Assembly (NCBI GenBank): GCA_009594995.1
Contig: VOPR01000018.1
Coordinates: 21,504-85,503, forward strand
DNA: 64,000 nucleotides
Reading direction: 5' to 3'
DNA from: Nitrospira sp.
GTDB taxonomy: Bacteria > Nitrospirota > Nitrospiria > Nitrospirales > Nitrospiraceae
Made by a program: the position numbers and the translations under genes. Below, one piece after another: positions 1-9,084 of the stretch (its first letter is position 1; each line of letters begins with the position of its first letter). Below the pieces are notes generated by a model. The model was not told the DNA's origin. It did no database searches and was given only the letters and a program-made list of their open reading frames with translations.

Positions 1-201
1 GGTTTTCACGAGCTGCCGTTCCTCGTTGATTCGCCAACTTGGAAGAATGGAATGCCCGCAACCAATTTCCACCCATTCAACTGATGGTGTGACATATCGC
101 TTCAGAGCATCCTCATACCAAGACTGAGAATACTTGAGTGTCGGTGCGAGCATCCTTCGTAACGTCCAATAAACATTATACAATCGTGACCGTAGGTTCA
201 T
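1..201 (-). CDS. SAM-dependent methyltransferase-like protein, N-terminal part (runs off left edge)
   Basis: An open frame of 67 codons continues past the left edge without a stop. The ATG at 201 overlaps the TGA of the upstream phosphatase gene as ATGA (198-201), the usual arrangement for translational coupling. The N-terminus is basic, followed near residues 44-56 by a hydrophobic strand and a glycine motif (EIGCGHSILPSW) like motif I of class I SAM methyltransferases. Only this motif supports the family, and the substrate is unknown. From its place at the end of a glycan locus it may methylate a sugar or a lipid carrier; that is inference. The shorter ATG at 153 is possible but loses the overlap. 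Confidence 0.6.
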   Translation of the reverse strand, partial: MNLRSRLYNVYWTLRRMLAPTLKYSQSWYEDALKRYVTPSVEWVEIGCGHSILPSWRINEERQLVKT

Positions 202-878
202 ATCGATGTCGGGCCTCCCTTACTCTTTTCGTGTATACTCTGCCCCCATTTAGACCCGCCGATCGCACCTTGCACGCTTACAGACTGTATTTGGGTGATA
301 AGCACATCACACGCTTGCTTAATCATCGAGAAGCAGGTTTGAAAATCTTCCAGGGTTCCGCTATAGGGGTCGGCGACCTCCCGGACAGATTGATCGTAAA
401 ATTGCCGTAGCAGAAATACTTTGGGCCCAGCCTGCGGATACAGCTTGATAATCCTGTTTCGCTGCCGCCACTCCATAACTAGAATCATGTCAGCCCGTTC
501 CACCTGTTCTTTGTGCAACGGTTGGGTCGCATGTTGGTTGAGCACCAATCCACCCTGAGTACCCACGACCTGCGCAAGCGGATGTGCCGGCTTCCCAAAA
601 GATGTTTCCAGGCCTGCCGAGTAGACATCAACCGGCAAACCACTTTTCTTTACCTGATCCTTTAGATAGGCTTCTGCCAATGGACTTCGGCAGATATTTC
701 CCTTACACACCACAAGGATAGCACGCGCCGGATGTGGAAAAACTTGGCGATTGAGAAGAACCCGATATCGCCAATGGTCCAACGCCCCGTTCACAGCTTT
801 TTTCATTGAGCGGGCAAGTTCCCGCACATTTCTCGCAGGTAATTTGATCTCGGAACGGGAATCAGCCTGCAACATCAC
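198..878 (-). CDS. Low-molecular-weight protein tyrosine phosphatase (Wzb/Etp type)
   Basis: This cytoplasmic phosphatase would remove phosphate from tyrosines, classically those of the Wzc-type autokinase that controls polysaccharide chain export. The CX5R signature is visible at about residues 58-64 (CKGNICR, then Ser), and the general-acid Asp-Pro pair is at about 170-171 (ADPYSG). About 50 residues precede the catalytic strand, more than in classical 150-residue family members; a later start is possible but no better one stands out. It follows the ATP-grasp gene by 5 nt and overlaps the next methyltransferase gene by 4 nt. Its likely partner kinase is encoded at 31068-33419, about 30 kb upstream in the same locus. 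Confidence 0.9.
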   Translation of the reverse strand: MMLQADSRSEIKLPARNVRELARSMKKAVNGALDHWRYRVLLNRQVFPHPARAILVVCKGNICRSPLAEAYLKDQVKKSGLPVDVYSAGLETSFGKPAHPLAQVVGTQGGLVLNQHATQPLHKEQVERADMILVMEWRQRNRIIKLYPQAGPKVFLLRQFYDQSVREVADPYSGTLEDFQTCFSMIKQACDVLITQIQSVSVQGAIGGSKWGQSIHEKSKGGPTSI

Positions 879-883
879 TACTC

Positions 884-2071
884 CTATGCCAACTTGATGT
901 ATCGCAACATCTCGAAGCGACTGGGGGCAGGATCGTCAAAATCTTCTACTTCATAGAACAGATCTCGTTCAAAAAAACGACAGAACGACATGAAAGAACG
1001 AAATTTCGATGGAGCCCCAGGGGGAAGATTCAGCGTACGATCACGCTTTTTCACACGCATCACCAATTGATCCAGATCACCTAACAGCCATCGGGACTTT
1101 ACACCGATGCGATATCCATTCTCAGGGACAGTTTGCGCGTTCCCCATTGCCATTTCGAGCAGCAGTAAAGGGAAATTCACACCTGCATCCACAGCCAATT
1201 GCAGCGATCCCCAAAACCGTCCGTTAATCTCCATCAGCAAAGGTCGCTGAGTGACCTGATCCACCTTGAACTCCACCATGGCAACCCCGTGCCACTTCAC
1301 AGGCTGCAATAATTTGAGAGTAGCTTCAACCATGGCTTTCGGCAAGGCAATACTTTCGCGCAACACACTGACTCCGCCGGAAGGTGGCCGTTCACGCAGT
1401 CTTCGGTGCGCAAACATGCCCAATGGTGTGCCCTCCTGCATCAGCACAAACAGTCCCTCACCTGCCCCTACCACACGCTGCTGGATCAAAGACGGCGCTC
1501 TCAGGTAGGCTTTTTCGTGATACAACCTCAGCAGATCTTCACGAGATTCGGCATAACAGACACTGGTTTTCTTCCACTGACCACCATCCTTCAACAAAGA
1601 ACACCCAGGCTTTACCACCACCGGAAAAGCAGTGATCGTGTCTAGAATCCCTTCCAACTTTCCATCCGGGACAAAAATCGTTTCGGGGATGCCCACGCCT
1701 TCTGATACCGCTCGTTGCATCAGGCGATACTTATCGGAAATCTCCTGAAAGACTTCGGCGGGAGGAGACGGCAGCCTTGTAAAGTGCTCAAATTGCGCAC
1801 GTTCAGGGCCTATGACATGCATAGCAATATCAGATATTGGAAATACGGCGTCGACATCATGCCCCCGAACCATCTCCAGTAGCGTAGCCACGAAGCCTTC
1901 GGGGTCCTGATAGGGAGAGGGATAGACAAAATTCTTTTGGCAATAACGAGAAGAGCCCGCGAGCGACCGCTGAGTGTCAGCACCGACGATTACCTCAACC
2001 TGCTTGCGGCCGAGCGCTCTTGTCACCGCAAGTGCAGCCCGCTCATTGCCATCGGTTATCAGCACCCTCAC
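884..2071 (-). CDS. ATP-grasp domain protein (carboxylate-amine ligase-like)
   Basis: About 395 residues. An N-terminal Rossmann-like half (RVLITDGNERAALAV) is followed by an ATP-grasp fold with the ATP-binding Lys in VVVKPG (about residue 154) and metal-ligand residues in VEFK and MEINGRFWGS (about 267, 281 and 283). The family joins a carboxylate to an amine or thiol through an acyl-phosphate; the substrate here is unknown. The GTG at 2071 was chosen because AGGGGA lies 6 nt upstream and the strand-forming sequence begins directly after it. A longer frame back to 2143 would overlap the deacetylase gene. In glycan loci such proteins may attach an amino acid or acyl group to a sugar, which is inference. 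Confidence 0.75.
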   Translation of the reverse strand: MRVLITDGNERAALAVTRALGRKQVEVIVGADTQRSLAGSSRYCQKNFVYPSPYQDPEGFVATLLEMVRGHDVDAVFPISDIAMHVIGPERAQFEHFTRLPSPPAEVFQEISDKYRLMQRAVSEGVGIPETIFVPDGKLEGILDTITAFPVVVKPGCSLLKDGGQWKKTSVCYAESREDLLRLYHEKAYLRAPSLIQQRVVGAGEGLFVLMQEGTPLGMFAHRRLRERPPSGGVSVLRESIALPKAMVEATLKLLQPVKWHGVAMVEFKVDQVTQRPLLMEINGRFWGSLQLAVDAGVNFPLLLLEMAMGNAQTVPENGYRIGVKSRWLLGDLDQLVMRVKKRDRTLNLPPGAPSKFRSFMSFCRFFERDLFYEVEDFDDPAPSRFEMLRYIKLA

Positions 2072-2111
2072 TGATGATCCCCTATCATGAACGACTCTTG
2101 CGTCAGCACCT

Positions 2112-3155
2112 TCATGCCGAAACCGGCGAGGGACCAAACACACGCCATGAAAACAATGGGATGGTGTTGGTTATGTCATTGTGAATCCCCACGCGGCGAA
2201 TGGCATACTTATTTTCTGGCGTAGAACCTTCTACTCCCATTCTCACGGAACAGGCAGCCTCATACCCGCAGGCCTGAACTTGTCGCTGAATAGGCTCGTC
2301 ACTATTACCATTGGGATAGCAAAAGACCGGCACATAGTTGACGCCTTGTTCCAATAACACCTGCCTCGATTTCGTAAGTTCAACAGAGACGTCATCCGAT
2401 GTGATTGTGGTCAGAATGCGGTGCGAGCAGGAGTGTGATCCAAATGAAATGCCTTCCTGTGACATTTCACGTACCTCGTCCCAATTCACAATGACCCGTT
2501 CCTGTGGCAGCGTGACGCCCAGCCCGGCTGCCAATCCGTCTACCAATGCATGGATTCGTTCGATCGGTAAATGTTTGCACTGCTCAATGACTCGATCGGT
2601 GACCTGTTCTCCACCTTCCATAGCCGCAACGAACGGGGCACTGCCGTCCAAATATTCCGCAAATACCTTTCCAATTTTTCTCGCTGTTTCAGGTGTCAGT
2701 TTTCTGCCAGACAGAATCTTGAAGAGAATCGCCAGTTGATCAGGCCAAAACCATCGCTCACTTCCCACGTAGTCGGTAGGAAGAAATATCGTGGCGGGAA
2801 CCCCAGATTTCTTCAACACTGGATACGCATACCGGTAATTATCCAACCAACCATCATCGAAGGTGACCACACAATACCGGGCACGGGCATCCCATGTGCC
2901 TGATTGCCAGAGATCCAGCAGCTGCTGCAGGGAAAGAAGCGTAAAGTTCTGCTGAAGAAAAGACATGTGCTGAGCAAAAACATTGTCGAGTACATACATT
3001 CCTGGCTGCACACAATGACGAGAGACATCCTTTGGGGCCAGTACCCGGTGATACATGAGCATGACGACCTTGCCCCGATGCCGCCAGTGGAACGCACGAA
3101 TGCCATAAAAGAGGCCGGCCACAGAAATCTTGGCCAGATGTTTCAATCTACTCAC
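2112..3155 (-). CDS. Polysaccharide deacetylase family protein (CE4/NodB fold)
   Basis: The 347-residue protein carries the CE4 signatures: TFDDG at about 98-102, supplying the catalytic base and a metal-binding Asp, and HSCSH at about 241-245, supplying the two metal-binding histidines. A hydrophobic N-terminal stretch (about 8-35) may anchor it to the membrane. The family hydrolyses N-acetyl or O-acetyl groups on glycans with a divalent metal. It differs from the XrtA-type deacetylase at 29078, so the locus has two independent CE4 enzymes. The ATP-grasp gene follows 40 nt downstream. Polymer or lipid-linked intermediate as substrate cannot be told from sequence. Confidence 0.85.
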   Translation of the reverse strand: MSRLKHLAKISVAGLFYGIRAFHWRHRGKVVMLMYHRVLAPKDVSRHCVQPGMYVLDNVFAQHMSFLQQNFTLLSLQQLLDLWQSGTWDARARYCVVTFDDGWLDNYRYAYPVLKKSGVPATIFLPTDYVGSERWFWPDQLAILFKILSGRKLTPETARKIGKVFAEYLDGSAPFVAAMEGGEQVTDRVIEQCKHLPIERIHALVDGLAAGLGVTLPQERVIVNWDEVREMSQEGISFGSHSCSHRILTTITSDDVSVELTKSRQVLLEQGVNYVPVFCYPNGNSDEPIQRQVQACGYEAACSVRMGVEGSTPENKYAIRRVGIHNDITNTIPLFSWRVFGPSPVSA

Positions 3156-3300
3156 AAATTAATCCATCTTGCATAGTGAGTCTTACTTGCTACTTCCAAA
3201 GAATTTCGATGACGAACCTGCAACATGCGGCCACCTCAGCTACCTCATCAATAGTTCCAGAGAACTGCTCAGACTCAAGTGCGATAGAAGAATCGGCACA

Positions 3301-4095
3301 CTAGCGCCCCACATTACTACCGTCGGGATCCAAGTAGACCACTGTATACTCCCCTGATCGCCCTAAGCGATGGCGATGACCTGAAAGGACCTCTGACATA
3401 GCTAGGCTGCAGCCGGGCTCAATATTGTCGTGCAACTCGACGGCAATCATCCCTATATGATCAATCCACTCGGATGCCCCATTCTGAAATACTTCCTTTT
3501 CCGAGCCTTCTACGTCGATTTTTAGTAGATCAATGCGTTGATTCTTAAAATATTGCATCAGCCCTGCAACACCTTGGGCCCTAAGCGACTTAGGATGACC
3601 ATTTTCCACTTCAACCACCCTGAATGCCCAGGGCTCATCCGTGGGATTAACAATAGCAACTTGTGCCTCTCCAGACCACAACGCCGTTTTCGTGCAGCTG
3701 ATATTAGGGTAGGCCTTTGTATTCAAGGTTAGTAACTCAAAGTTAGCCTGATCAATTTCCAATGCCAAAATCTTTGCGCCAGGAAATCGGTGAGCAAAAT
3801 AAATAGAAGCAAGGCCAATATTAGCGCCAGCATCGACAATATTCCGCGGCGACGTCAGGATATCAAACCCTAACTCCCCATCAACAAAAATTTGGATGAA
3901 CGCTAACACGTCTGAAGTCCCGGCTCGCAGAAAAATCGGAAACTCCAAACCTGGAACACGTACTTCGTGAAGAGTGCCTCGAACTGCATTGACGTGTTGG
4001 CGGAGGCGAATCCACAACAAAAACCCGTCCAACTGTCCATATCTCTTACGATATTTCCGGCTTGCTTCAGCAACTTTTGCCAATGTCCGCAACAT
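3301..4095 (-). CDS. FkbM family methyltransferase
   Basis: This 264-residue protein has a SAM-binding motif I (VDAGANIG, about 87-94), an acidic residue ending strand 2 (LALEID) and the typical FkbM segment LKIDVEGSEKEVF in the C-terminal half. FkbM enzymes are O-methyltransferases and are common in O-antigen and exopolysaccharide clusters, where they methylate sugar hydroxyls. The substrate is not predictable. It lies in an AT-richer part of the locus with long non-coding gaps on both sides (541 nt upstream, 145 nt downstream), so it may have its own promoter or have been inserted separately. Confidence 0.85.
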   Translation of the reverse strand: MLRTLAKVAEASRKYRKRYGQLDGFLLWIRLRQHVNAVRGTLHEVRVPGLEFPIFLRAGTSDVLAFIQIFVDGELGFDILTSPRNIVDAGANIGLASIYFAHRFPGAKILALEIDQANFELLTLNTKAYPNISCTKTALWSGEAQVAIVNPTDEPWAFRVVEVENGHPKSLRAQGVAGLMQYFKNQRIDLLKIDVEGSEKEVFQNGASEWIDHIGMIAVELHDNIEPGCSLAMSEVLSGHRHRLGRSGEYTVVYLDPDGSNVGR

Positions 4096-4636
4096 AAATC
4101 CTCAAGCCTTCACTTCGGATCTGAATTAGATTAATGGCTATGGATGCTTCTGAACTTACCGTACGCGCAAAGACCGGCCAGGAGACTTGCTAACTTTACA
4201 AGCCAGTATTCGGTCTCTCATACGCCTAATTACGATGAGGTCTTTGAAATAGGCATGCAGATGGACATATTAGCATTTAACGATTATCCGATTCCTTTTG
4301 GGATATGGTCGCCCGAAAATTAACCTACTCACAACGATTCGCATGCACGCACCATTTATCAGTATTGGTCAAGGCAATACACACGGATCATCTGCCCTCC
4401 TGGCCAGACAACACAAGCAACAATTACCACTTAAAAATAACTCTGTCCGGGTTTATGCCCTGGTTCATCACGTGAGATGGGGCAGTATACCGTGATCAAT
4501 TCCCTCGGGAGTGGAAGTTAGGCTTCAGAACTGGATTCCTGAACCCTTATTGAGACGTCGGACGGAAGCACCTCTTCGCATCTCTACCCCTAGCTTTGGC
4601 GTGCATGATACGCCGGTTCAAAAAACTTGGACTCAG
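4096..4636. other. 541-nt non-coding gap, AT-rich
   Basis: No convincing gene in either strand. The only frame of note is 65 codons at 4298-4495 (+), with no ribosome binding site and no recognisable motif. No clear stem-loop with a T tract and no good promoter pair was found. Its length is unusual in a locus where most gaps are under 130 nt. Confidence 0.5.
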
Positions 4637-5710
4637 TCAACTTTGGCTTGCGATGCTGAGGGTCCTCATAATCAATTGATCCGGCGCTAGGTAAGATTTG
4701 TAGTACACCCAATTGGTCTGCATCATTTTGAATCTCAGCTCACGACTTTCAAATAGCTTGGTTGTTTCTTGAAGGCACTCCTCTGGCGTACAGAATTCAA
4801 AGTAGTTCGCACCGTTATCAAAATTGCCAGGCACCTCAGATCGCAATTTCTCTGAAACTATTGCCTTCGAAAAGGCGACATACTCTGCCATCTTCCACCC
4901 AATCGAACCATGCAGGCCAGTGGTTGCAATGCAAATGGGATACTGGCGAAGAAGAGCAATATAGTTTTTTTTCCCCGAGACTAGTGCGTCCCCCAATAAA
5001 AGATGTCCGTAGTTATCCATGGCATATGCTGTACGAGCGAATCCGCCATAAAATCGCGAGCCAAACTCTTTCCTCAACAGATTAATACAACGAGCTCGCG
5101 TCTCATTAATTTCCCTCCGTTCAACCTTTTGCTCAGCAGATAATTCAATGCCCTCACCGGAAGGGTCCCATGCTCGCGCCATAAATAATACTTGGGGATC
5201 CTGGTTGTTGATGGGTGGTGAGGCCATATTTACGACTGTTGGCAGGAAACTCAAGGAGAGAAGCTCTGCAATACGCACACACAATTCTTTAGGGAAATCA
5301 TGAAGCAAATGTTTACGAAATACAAATCTTGCTACTTCATATCGATTCAAACTGCCAGCGTATAATTCATAATTAAGGCCTAAAGGATGCACGCGAGATT
5401 TATATTGAACCGGTATCAGATCATTGACATAGCTTCGCTTAAAGTACGCATCAGAAATCTCCAAAGCCTCATTCTGCAATGTGGGACTGTCACTTGTGTC
5501 ATAGAAAATAATCTTGGAATCATTCAAGACCACAAATAGGCCATTTAATCCATGCGGCCCTAGGCCGTTCATTAATATCCTGCCACTATGAGAATAGTTT
5601 CTGAACGTTTGGGTTAGGCCGATTTTTCCAGACATTGCGAGGAGCGAAAACCCGGTATAAATTTGGGAGACATGTGGTGAAAGACTGTACGCAAATATTT
5701 TGCATTTCAT
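4637..5710 (-). CDS. Putative glycosyltransferase, GT-B-like (CgeB-like C-terminus)
   Basis: A 357-residue protein without a signal peptide. The N-terminal half matches nothing I recognise. The C-terminal part (about 265-310; GSIGWKMAEYVAFSKAIVSE then a Gly/Asn-rich segment) resembles the nucleotide-sugar-binding end of GT-B glycosyltransferases such as CgeB-like proteins. It is flanked by gaps of 541 and 246 nt and visibly AT-richer than most of the locus, which suggests separate acquisition. Transferase activity is inferred from one segment and the context only. Confidence 0.5.
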   Translation of the reverse strand: MKCKIFAYSLSPHVSQIYTGFSLLAMSGKIGLTQTFRNYSHSGRILMNGLGPHGLNGLFVVLNDSKIIFYDTSDSPTLQNEALEISDAYFKRSYVNDLIPVQYKSRVHPLGLNYELYAGSLNRYEVARFVFRKHLLHDFPKELCVRIAELLSLSFLPTVVNMASPPINNQDPQVLFMARAWDPSGEGIELSAEQKVERREINETRARCINLLRKEFGSRFYGGFARTAYAMDNYGHLLLGDALVSGKKNYIALLRQYPICIATTGLHGSIGWKMAEYVAFSKAIVSEKLRSEVPGNFDNGANYFEFCTPEECLQETTKLFESRELRFKMMQTNWVYYKSYLAPDQLIMRTLSIASQS

Positions 5711-5956
5711 TATTTACGTGCCCATTAGTTGAAGGAATCTCTCCCAAAGAGTGCCCTCAGTCGTCGGATTGTCAAAATTCACCAAAAACTTAACTAGGCT
5801 CGCACATTGCTAGGGTACACTCTGTGCCCCTCGCTGCTATGTTTTGCTTTTCTAATACGAGTCTTCCTTCACATAAAATTCTTGCCTGAGGAGCACGCAT
5901 CGCAGCAGAACACATACCATTTAGCGATTCCTTCTCATGGCCACTTGAATAAGAGG

Positions 5957-6109
5957 CTAGAACAAGGTGTAAATGAATGGCGCAACGGCCGATCCTTGAG
6001 TGAGCACAATTAAGCTACCCAACAGCACGAGCATTACAATAATAGGCAGTAACCAAAACTTCTTGCGTTCCTTCATGAACGCCCACAACTCTGTCAGGAA
6101 CTCACCCAT
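5957..6109 (-). CDS. Small membrane protein, DUF5989 / SxtK-like (50 aa)
   Basis: This 50-residue protein is short enough to be missed by length-filtered gene calling. It begins MGEFLTELWAFMKERKKFWL and continues with one strongly hydrophobic helix (about 20-37) and a short polar end. GGAGG lies 4 nt before the ATG. It sits 15 nt downstream of the SxtJ-like gene. Small proteins of this shape are known next to SxtJ-like proteins and carbamoyltransferases, including in the cyanobacterial saxitoxin cluster (sxtI-sxtJ-sxtK). The pair's function is not established. A structural or accessory role for the carbamoyltransferase at 14742-16586 is inference. Confidence 0.8.
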   Translation of the reverse strand: MGEFLTELWAFMKERKKFWLLPIIVMLVLLGSLIVLTQGSAVAPFIYTLF

Positions 6110-6124
6110 ACGTCCTCCATTCGC

Positions 6125-6520
6125 CTAGAATTGTCTCGTCATATGGTTCCGTGGCCTTGCTGGACGCACAACCCGGTAGGTTTCGGCATCTCGACTCAGC
6201 GCTCTTCTCATGGAGTCCCAGCCAAACATGCGCATGACTACTCCCATGGGAGTGATGAGTCCAAAATATAGAACCCCCAGAATAATCCTGGTGTTGACCC
6301 AGCCCATTACGTGGCCAACCTTCATCCAGACTTTGAAGAGAAGCCCAAGGGTATTTGGTGCCACAAGCCCCAAGAGCATCAGCGGAGCTGCAGGCACGAA
6401 GGCCCAAAGACGCAAGGCTTCACCGTGCCGAATCATCGGCCAGATACCAATCACAAAAAATACACTCCCGACGATCAGTCCAAAATTGCGTAGTTCCTTC
6501 TTTTCGACCAGTTCATCCAT
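6125..6520 (-). CDS. SxtJ-family membrane protein
   Basis: A 131-residue integral membrane protein with three hydrophobic segments (about 13-30, 37-60 and 78-98) and a basic C-terminal tail. Length and layout fit the SxtJ family of unknown function, which is known mainly as a neighbour of NodU/CmcH-type carbamoyltransferases. The SxtK-like gene follows after 15 nt, supporting a two-gene unit. The carbamoyltransferase is in the same locus but more than 8 kb upstream with six genes between. A basic tail after the last helix suggests a cytoplasmic C-terminus. Confidence 0.7.
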   Translation of the reverse strand: MDELVEKKELRNFGLIVGSVFFVIGIWPMIRHGEALRLWAFVPAAPLMLLGLVAPNTLGLLFKVWMKVGHVMGWVNTRIILGVLYFGLITPMGVVMRMFGWDSMRRALSRDAETYRVVRPARPRNHMTRQF

Positions 6521-6609
6521 TCAACACCTCTTTGGCTCCTTGACAGCAGTCACGAATCTTCCGAACAGAACCATCCTCACAATCGCAGGAGCACCGAATT
6601 GATTTCCAG

Positions 6610-7749
6610 TCACCGCTTGGACGGCTCCCAGCGAAACACCCGGTCGCCCCGCCAATACCGCATCCAGGCATCAAGAATTGAGAGATTAACTAAGACAAAA
6701 AACGACGGCAATCGAAGCAGGCTGTTCTTTGGCATCCAGCTAAACCCTGCATACGCAATTGCCGTGGCATAAAACAGACTCTGTCCCAGCAACAGGACTC
6801 CGTACACTGTTGAGTGGGTGACCAATAGGATGTTCGAAATTCCTGCCCCAATCATGGCAAACGGCACAAGCCATCTGCACAACTTATGACTGAATAGTTG
6901 CCAGGCGAAGATTCCGTATCGAAAGGGATTCAACATTGGCAGACTTCTCATTAAGACAGCAATTCCTCTTAAGACGGTCCGAACCTTACGTTGATATTCT
7001 TTTTTCTCATTGGATAAATTCTTGTAATACCCTATGCTGTCCGGATCCGACACTCCTCGGAGCCCCGCTTTCATTGAATTCAGCAACGTATTGAAATCAC
7101 TCTGAAGATCGTCGGCCCATGGACTGCAGACAGACCTTCGCGCTGCAAAAAAGGAACCACTGAGTCCGACCAGGGTATTCACCTTAGTTTCCAACTGGCG
7201 AAGGAGCATTTCGTATTTAACATAGGCCCCCTCCCCGCTCAGATTCCCTTGAGCATCGACGAATCGATCCACACTGCTCACACAGCCCACGGTCGGATCG
7301 TTGAATGGCTTCACAATATTCGCAATACCCTCAACGGGCAATGTGGTGGCAACATCAGAAAAAACTAGTACCTCTCCGCTGGTTTGGCTGACCGCTAGTT
7401 TTTGGGCGGCTTCCTTTCCCTTTCGCTCGGGGGCACGTATGAGACGCACGCCTGATGATGCATAGGACCGCACGATCTCGTCAGTCCGGTCAGATGAACA
7501 GTCGGACGCCACCACGATCTCAAGACGCTGGCGGGGATATTGTTGCTGAAGACTATTTTCAATCTTTTCCTTGATCCGTGCTTCTTCATTGTAGGCCGTA
7601 ATGATAAACGTGACCATCGGCTGGATAGCCCCGCTGAGGACGGGTCGGCTCTTAAAAACGGAAATCGCCACCAGGACAAGCAGATAGCCCGCATAGGCAT
7701 AAAACATAAATGCCAATGAGCCCCAAAATATCCATTCGACGAACCACAT
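6610..7749 (-). CDS. Glycosyltransferase family 2, membrane-anchored
   Basis: A 379-residue protein with an N-terminal hydrophobic helix (about 8-31), a GT-A domain beginning VTFIITAYNEEARIK (about 46-60), an acidic pair region at about 83-90 (SDCSSDRTD) and a possible metal-binding SDV at about 131-133. The C-terminal third has hydrophobic segments that end in a basic tail. This layout is typical of membrane GT2 enzymes that transfer sugars from nucleotide donors to lipid-linked acceptors or elongate polymers on the cytoplasmic face. Donor and linkage cannot be predicted. It follows the aminotransferase gene by 60 nt. Confidence 0.85.
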   Translation of the reverse strand: MWFVEWIFWGSLAFMFYAYAGYLLVLVAISVFKSRPVLSGAIQPMVTFIITAYNEEARIKEKIENSLQQQYPRQRLEIVVASDCSSDRTDEIVRSYASSGVRLIRAPERKGKEAAQKLAVSQTSGEVLVFSDVATTLPVEGIANIVKPFNDPTVGCVSSVDRFVDAQGNLSGEGAYVKYEMLLRQLETKVNTLVGLSGSFFAARRSVCSPWADDLQSDFNTLLNSMKAGLRGVSDPDSIGYYKNLSNEKKEYQRKVRTVLRGIAVLMRSLPMLNPFRYGIFAWQLFSHKLCRWLVPFAMIGAGISNILLVTHSTVYGVLLLGQSLFYATAIAYAGFSWMPKNSLLRLPSFFVLVNLSILDAWMRYWRGDRVFRWEPSKR

Positions 7750-7809
7750 CGTGCAATATCCCCGATTACAACGCCGCTCCGCCCAACAAGGACCGCTCCA
7801 TCTAGAACG

Positions 7810-9084
7810 TTAACGGACTCTCGGCAACTCCTGCATGTGACCTTGCTTATCCAACTGTTCGGGAGAAGATTTCCTGTTCAACCCCTGTCCCCGTTGAACA
7901 CTTTCCACGGCTGCACACAAACGGAGGAGATCATCGTCGGACACCAATTCGTGCGTTGGTAACGTGACAAGTCGCTCCGCGATCATGGTCGATTGGGGCA
8001 CGTGTTGGGAAGAAAGTGTTTCGGAGAGCATGGCAATCTGTTCAACCGAAGAGGGGTACAGCGAACTTACGCCAAGCCCCTCGTCTGCAGATCTTCGGCA
8101 TAGAGCATCTTTCTCTTGTTTCGATCGCATCAGCACAGGTAGACGAAGATAGACTGATTCTCCTCGGCCGGATGCCTTGACAAGCCGCACGGTCGAGACG
8201 AGTGATCTGAGCAGTTGCTCAGCATGTGTCACACGACTTATCCTTGAACTCGTCAGTCGCTTCTTCCAGCGTCGCAACAATCCAGCCCGAACCGGGTCCA
8301 TACGAGTAATTGGGAAATCCGTATAAAATTTTGTTTCGCCCAGCTTGAGAAACGGAAGTCCGGCAGGGAACCAGTAGCGCGAGGGGTTGATAAGAAATTG
8401 CGTGGCCGCGACTTCGAGCCAATTTGTGAGCATGCCGAGGAGCGATTCGTCCGGTAGCTGTGCATATTCCTGAGCCAGAGCTTCACCAATACGATCGTCA
8501 TTCGTAAGAATGGCACCACCGGAGCCGCACGTGATGTTTTTCCCCCGTCCAAAGCTGAGGAAAGACACGTCGCCTAGAGAACCGAGCACCTTTCCATTTC
8601 GATCACCACCGAATGCCTGGGCGACATCTTCCACCACAAAAATACCTCGCGCGTGGCAGAATTCTGCGACGCGCGGCACATCCACTCCAATCCCAAGCAA
8701 ATGCGTCGCCAAGACACATAACACGTCCGAATCAGCGACTGTCTCGAGATGCGGAAAATCGGGATCGAATGTTAGCGGGTCAACATCGCATAGTCGAACT
8801 GACAATCCTGCGCGTACCACGGCTGACGGCACCGAAAAACACGTATATCCAGGAATAACGACCTGAGAACGTCCGGAGAGGCTATGCAACGCCTGGAGGA
8901 TGAGACTGAGAGCGGCTTTCCCTGATGACACAAACCAAACGTGCTTGACACCGAAGTACGATCGAAACTCAGCCTGCAGTCGGTCCATAGTTACCTGCGG
9001 GCGCGCAAGACCCACCAACCCTTGGATGAGGTCACGCCATTCGATCGGTGCAGCCGATGGAGGAAGTGTTCGCTGCAACTTCAT
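7810..9084 (-). CDS. DegT/DnrJ/EryC1/StrS-family aminotransferase (PLP)
   Basis: The family is PLP-dependent; most members aminate keto-sugar nucleotides. With the start at 9084 the protein is 424 residues, normal for the family. The PLP-phosphate region (SSGKAALS, about 53-60), the Asp that pairs with the pyridine nitrogen (VEDVAQAFG, Asp about 153) and the presumed Schiff-base Lys in SFGRGKNI (about 182) are visible. The ATG at 9084 overlaps the upstream TGA as ATGA (9081-9084), so the longer frame to 9255 is rejected. In XrtA-type clusters such genes often follow the FemAB gene, as here. It could supply an amino sugar, but no matching keto-sugar pathway is clear in the window. Confidence 0.88.
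   Translation of the reverse strand: MKLQRTLPPSAAPIEWRDLIQGLVGLARPQVTMDRLQAEFRSYFGVKHVWFVSSGKAALSLILQALHSLSGRSQVVIPGYTCFSVPSAVVRAGLSVRLCDVDPLTFDPDFPHLETVADSDVLCVLATHLLGIGVDVPRVAEFCHARGIFVVEDVAQAFGGDRNGKVLGSLGDVSFLSFGRGKNITCGSGGAILTNDDRIGEALAQEYAQLPDESLLGMLTNWLEVAATQFLINPSRYWFPAGLPFLKLGETKFYTDFPITRMDPVRAGLLRRWKKRLTSSRISRVTHAEQLLRSLVSTVRLVKASGRGESVYLRLPVLMRSKQEKDALCRRSADEGLGVSSLYPSSVEQIAMLSETLSSQHVPQSTMIAERLVTLPTHELVSDDDLLRLCAAVESVQRGQGLNRKSSPEQLDKQGHMQELPRVR

Noticed and set aside
4298..4495. 65-codon plus-strand frame in the 541-nt gap
   Set aside because: No ribosome site, no motif, opposite to all neighbours. Kept only as part of the gap description.
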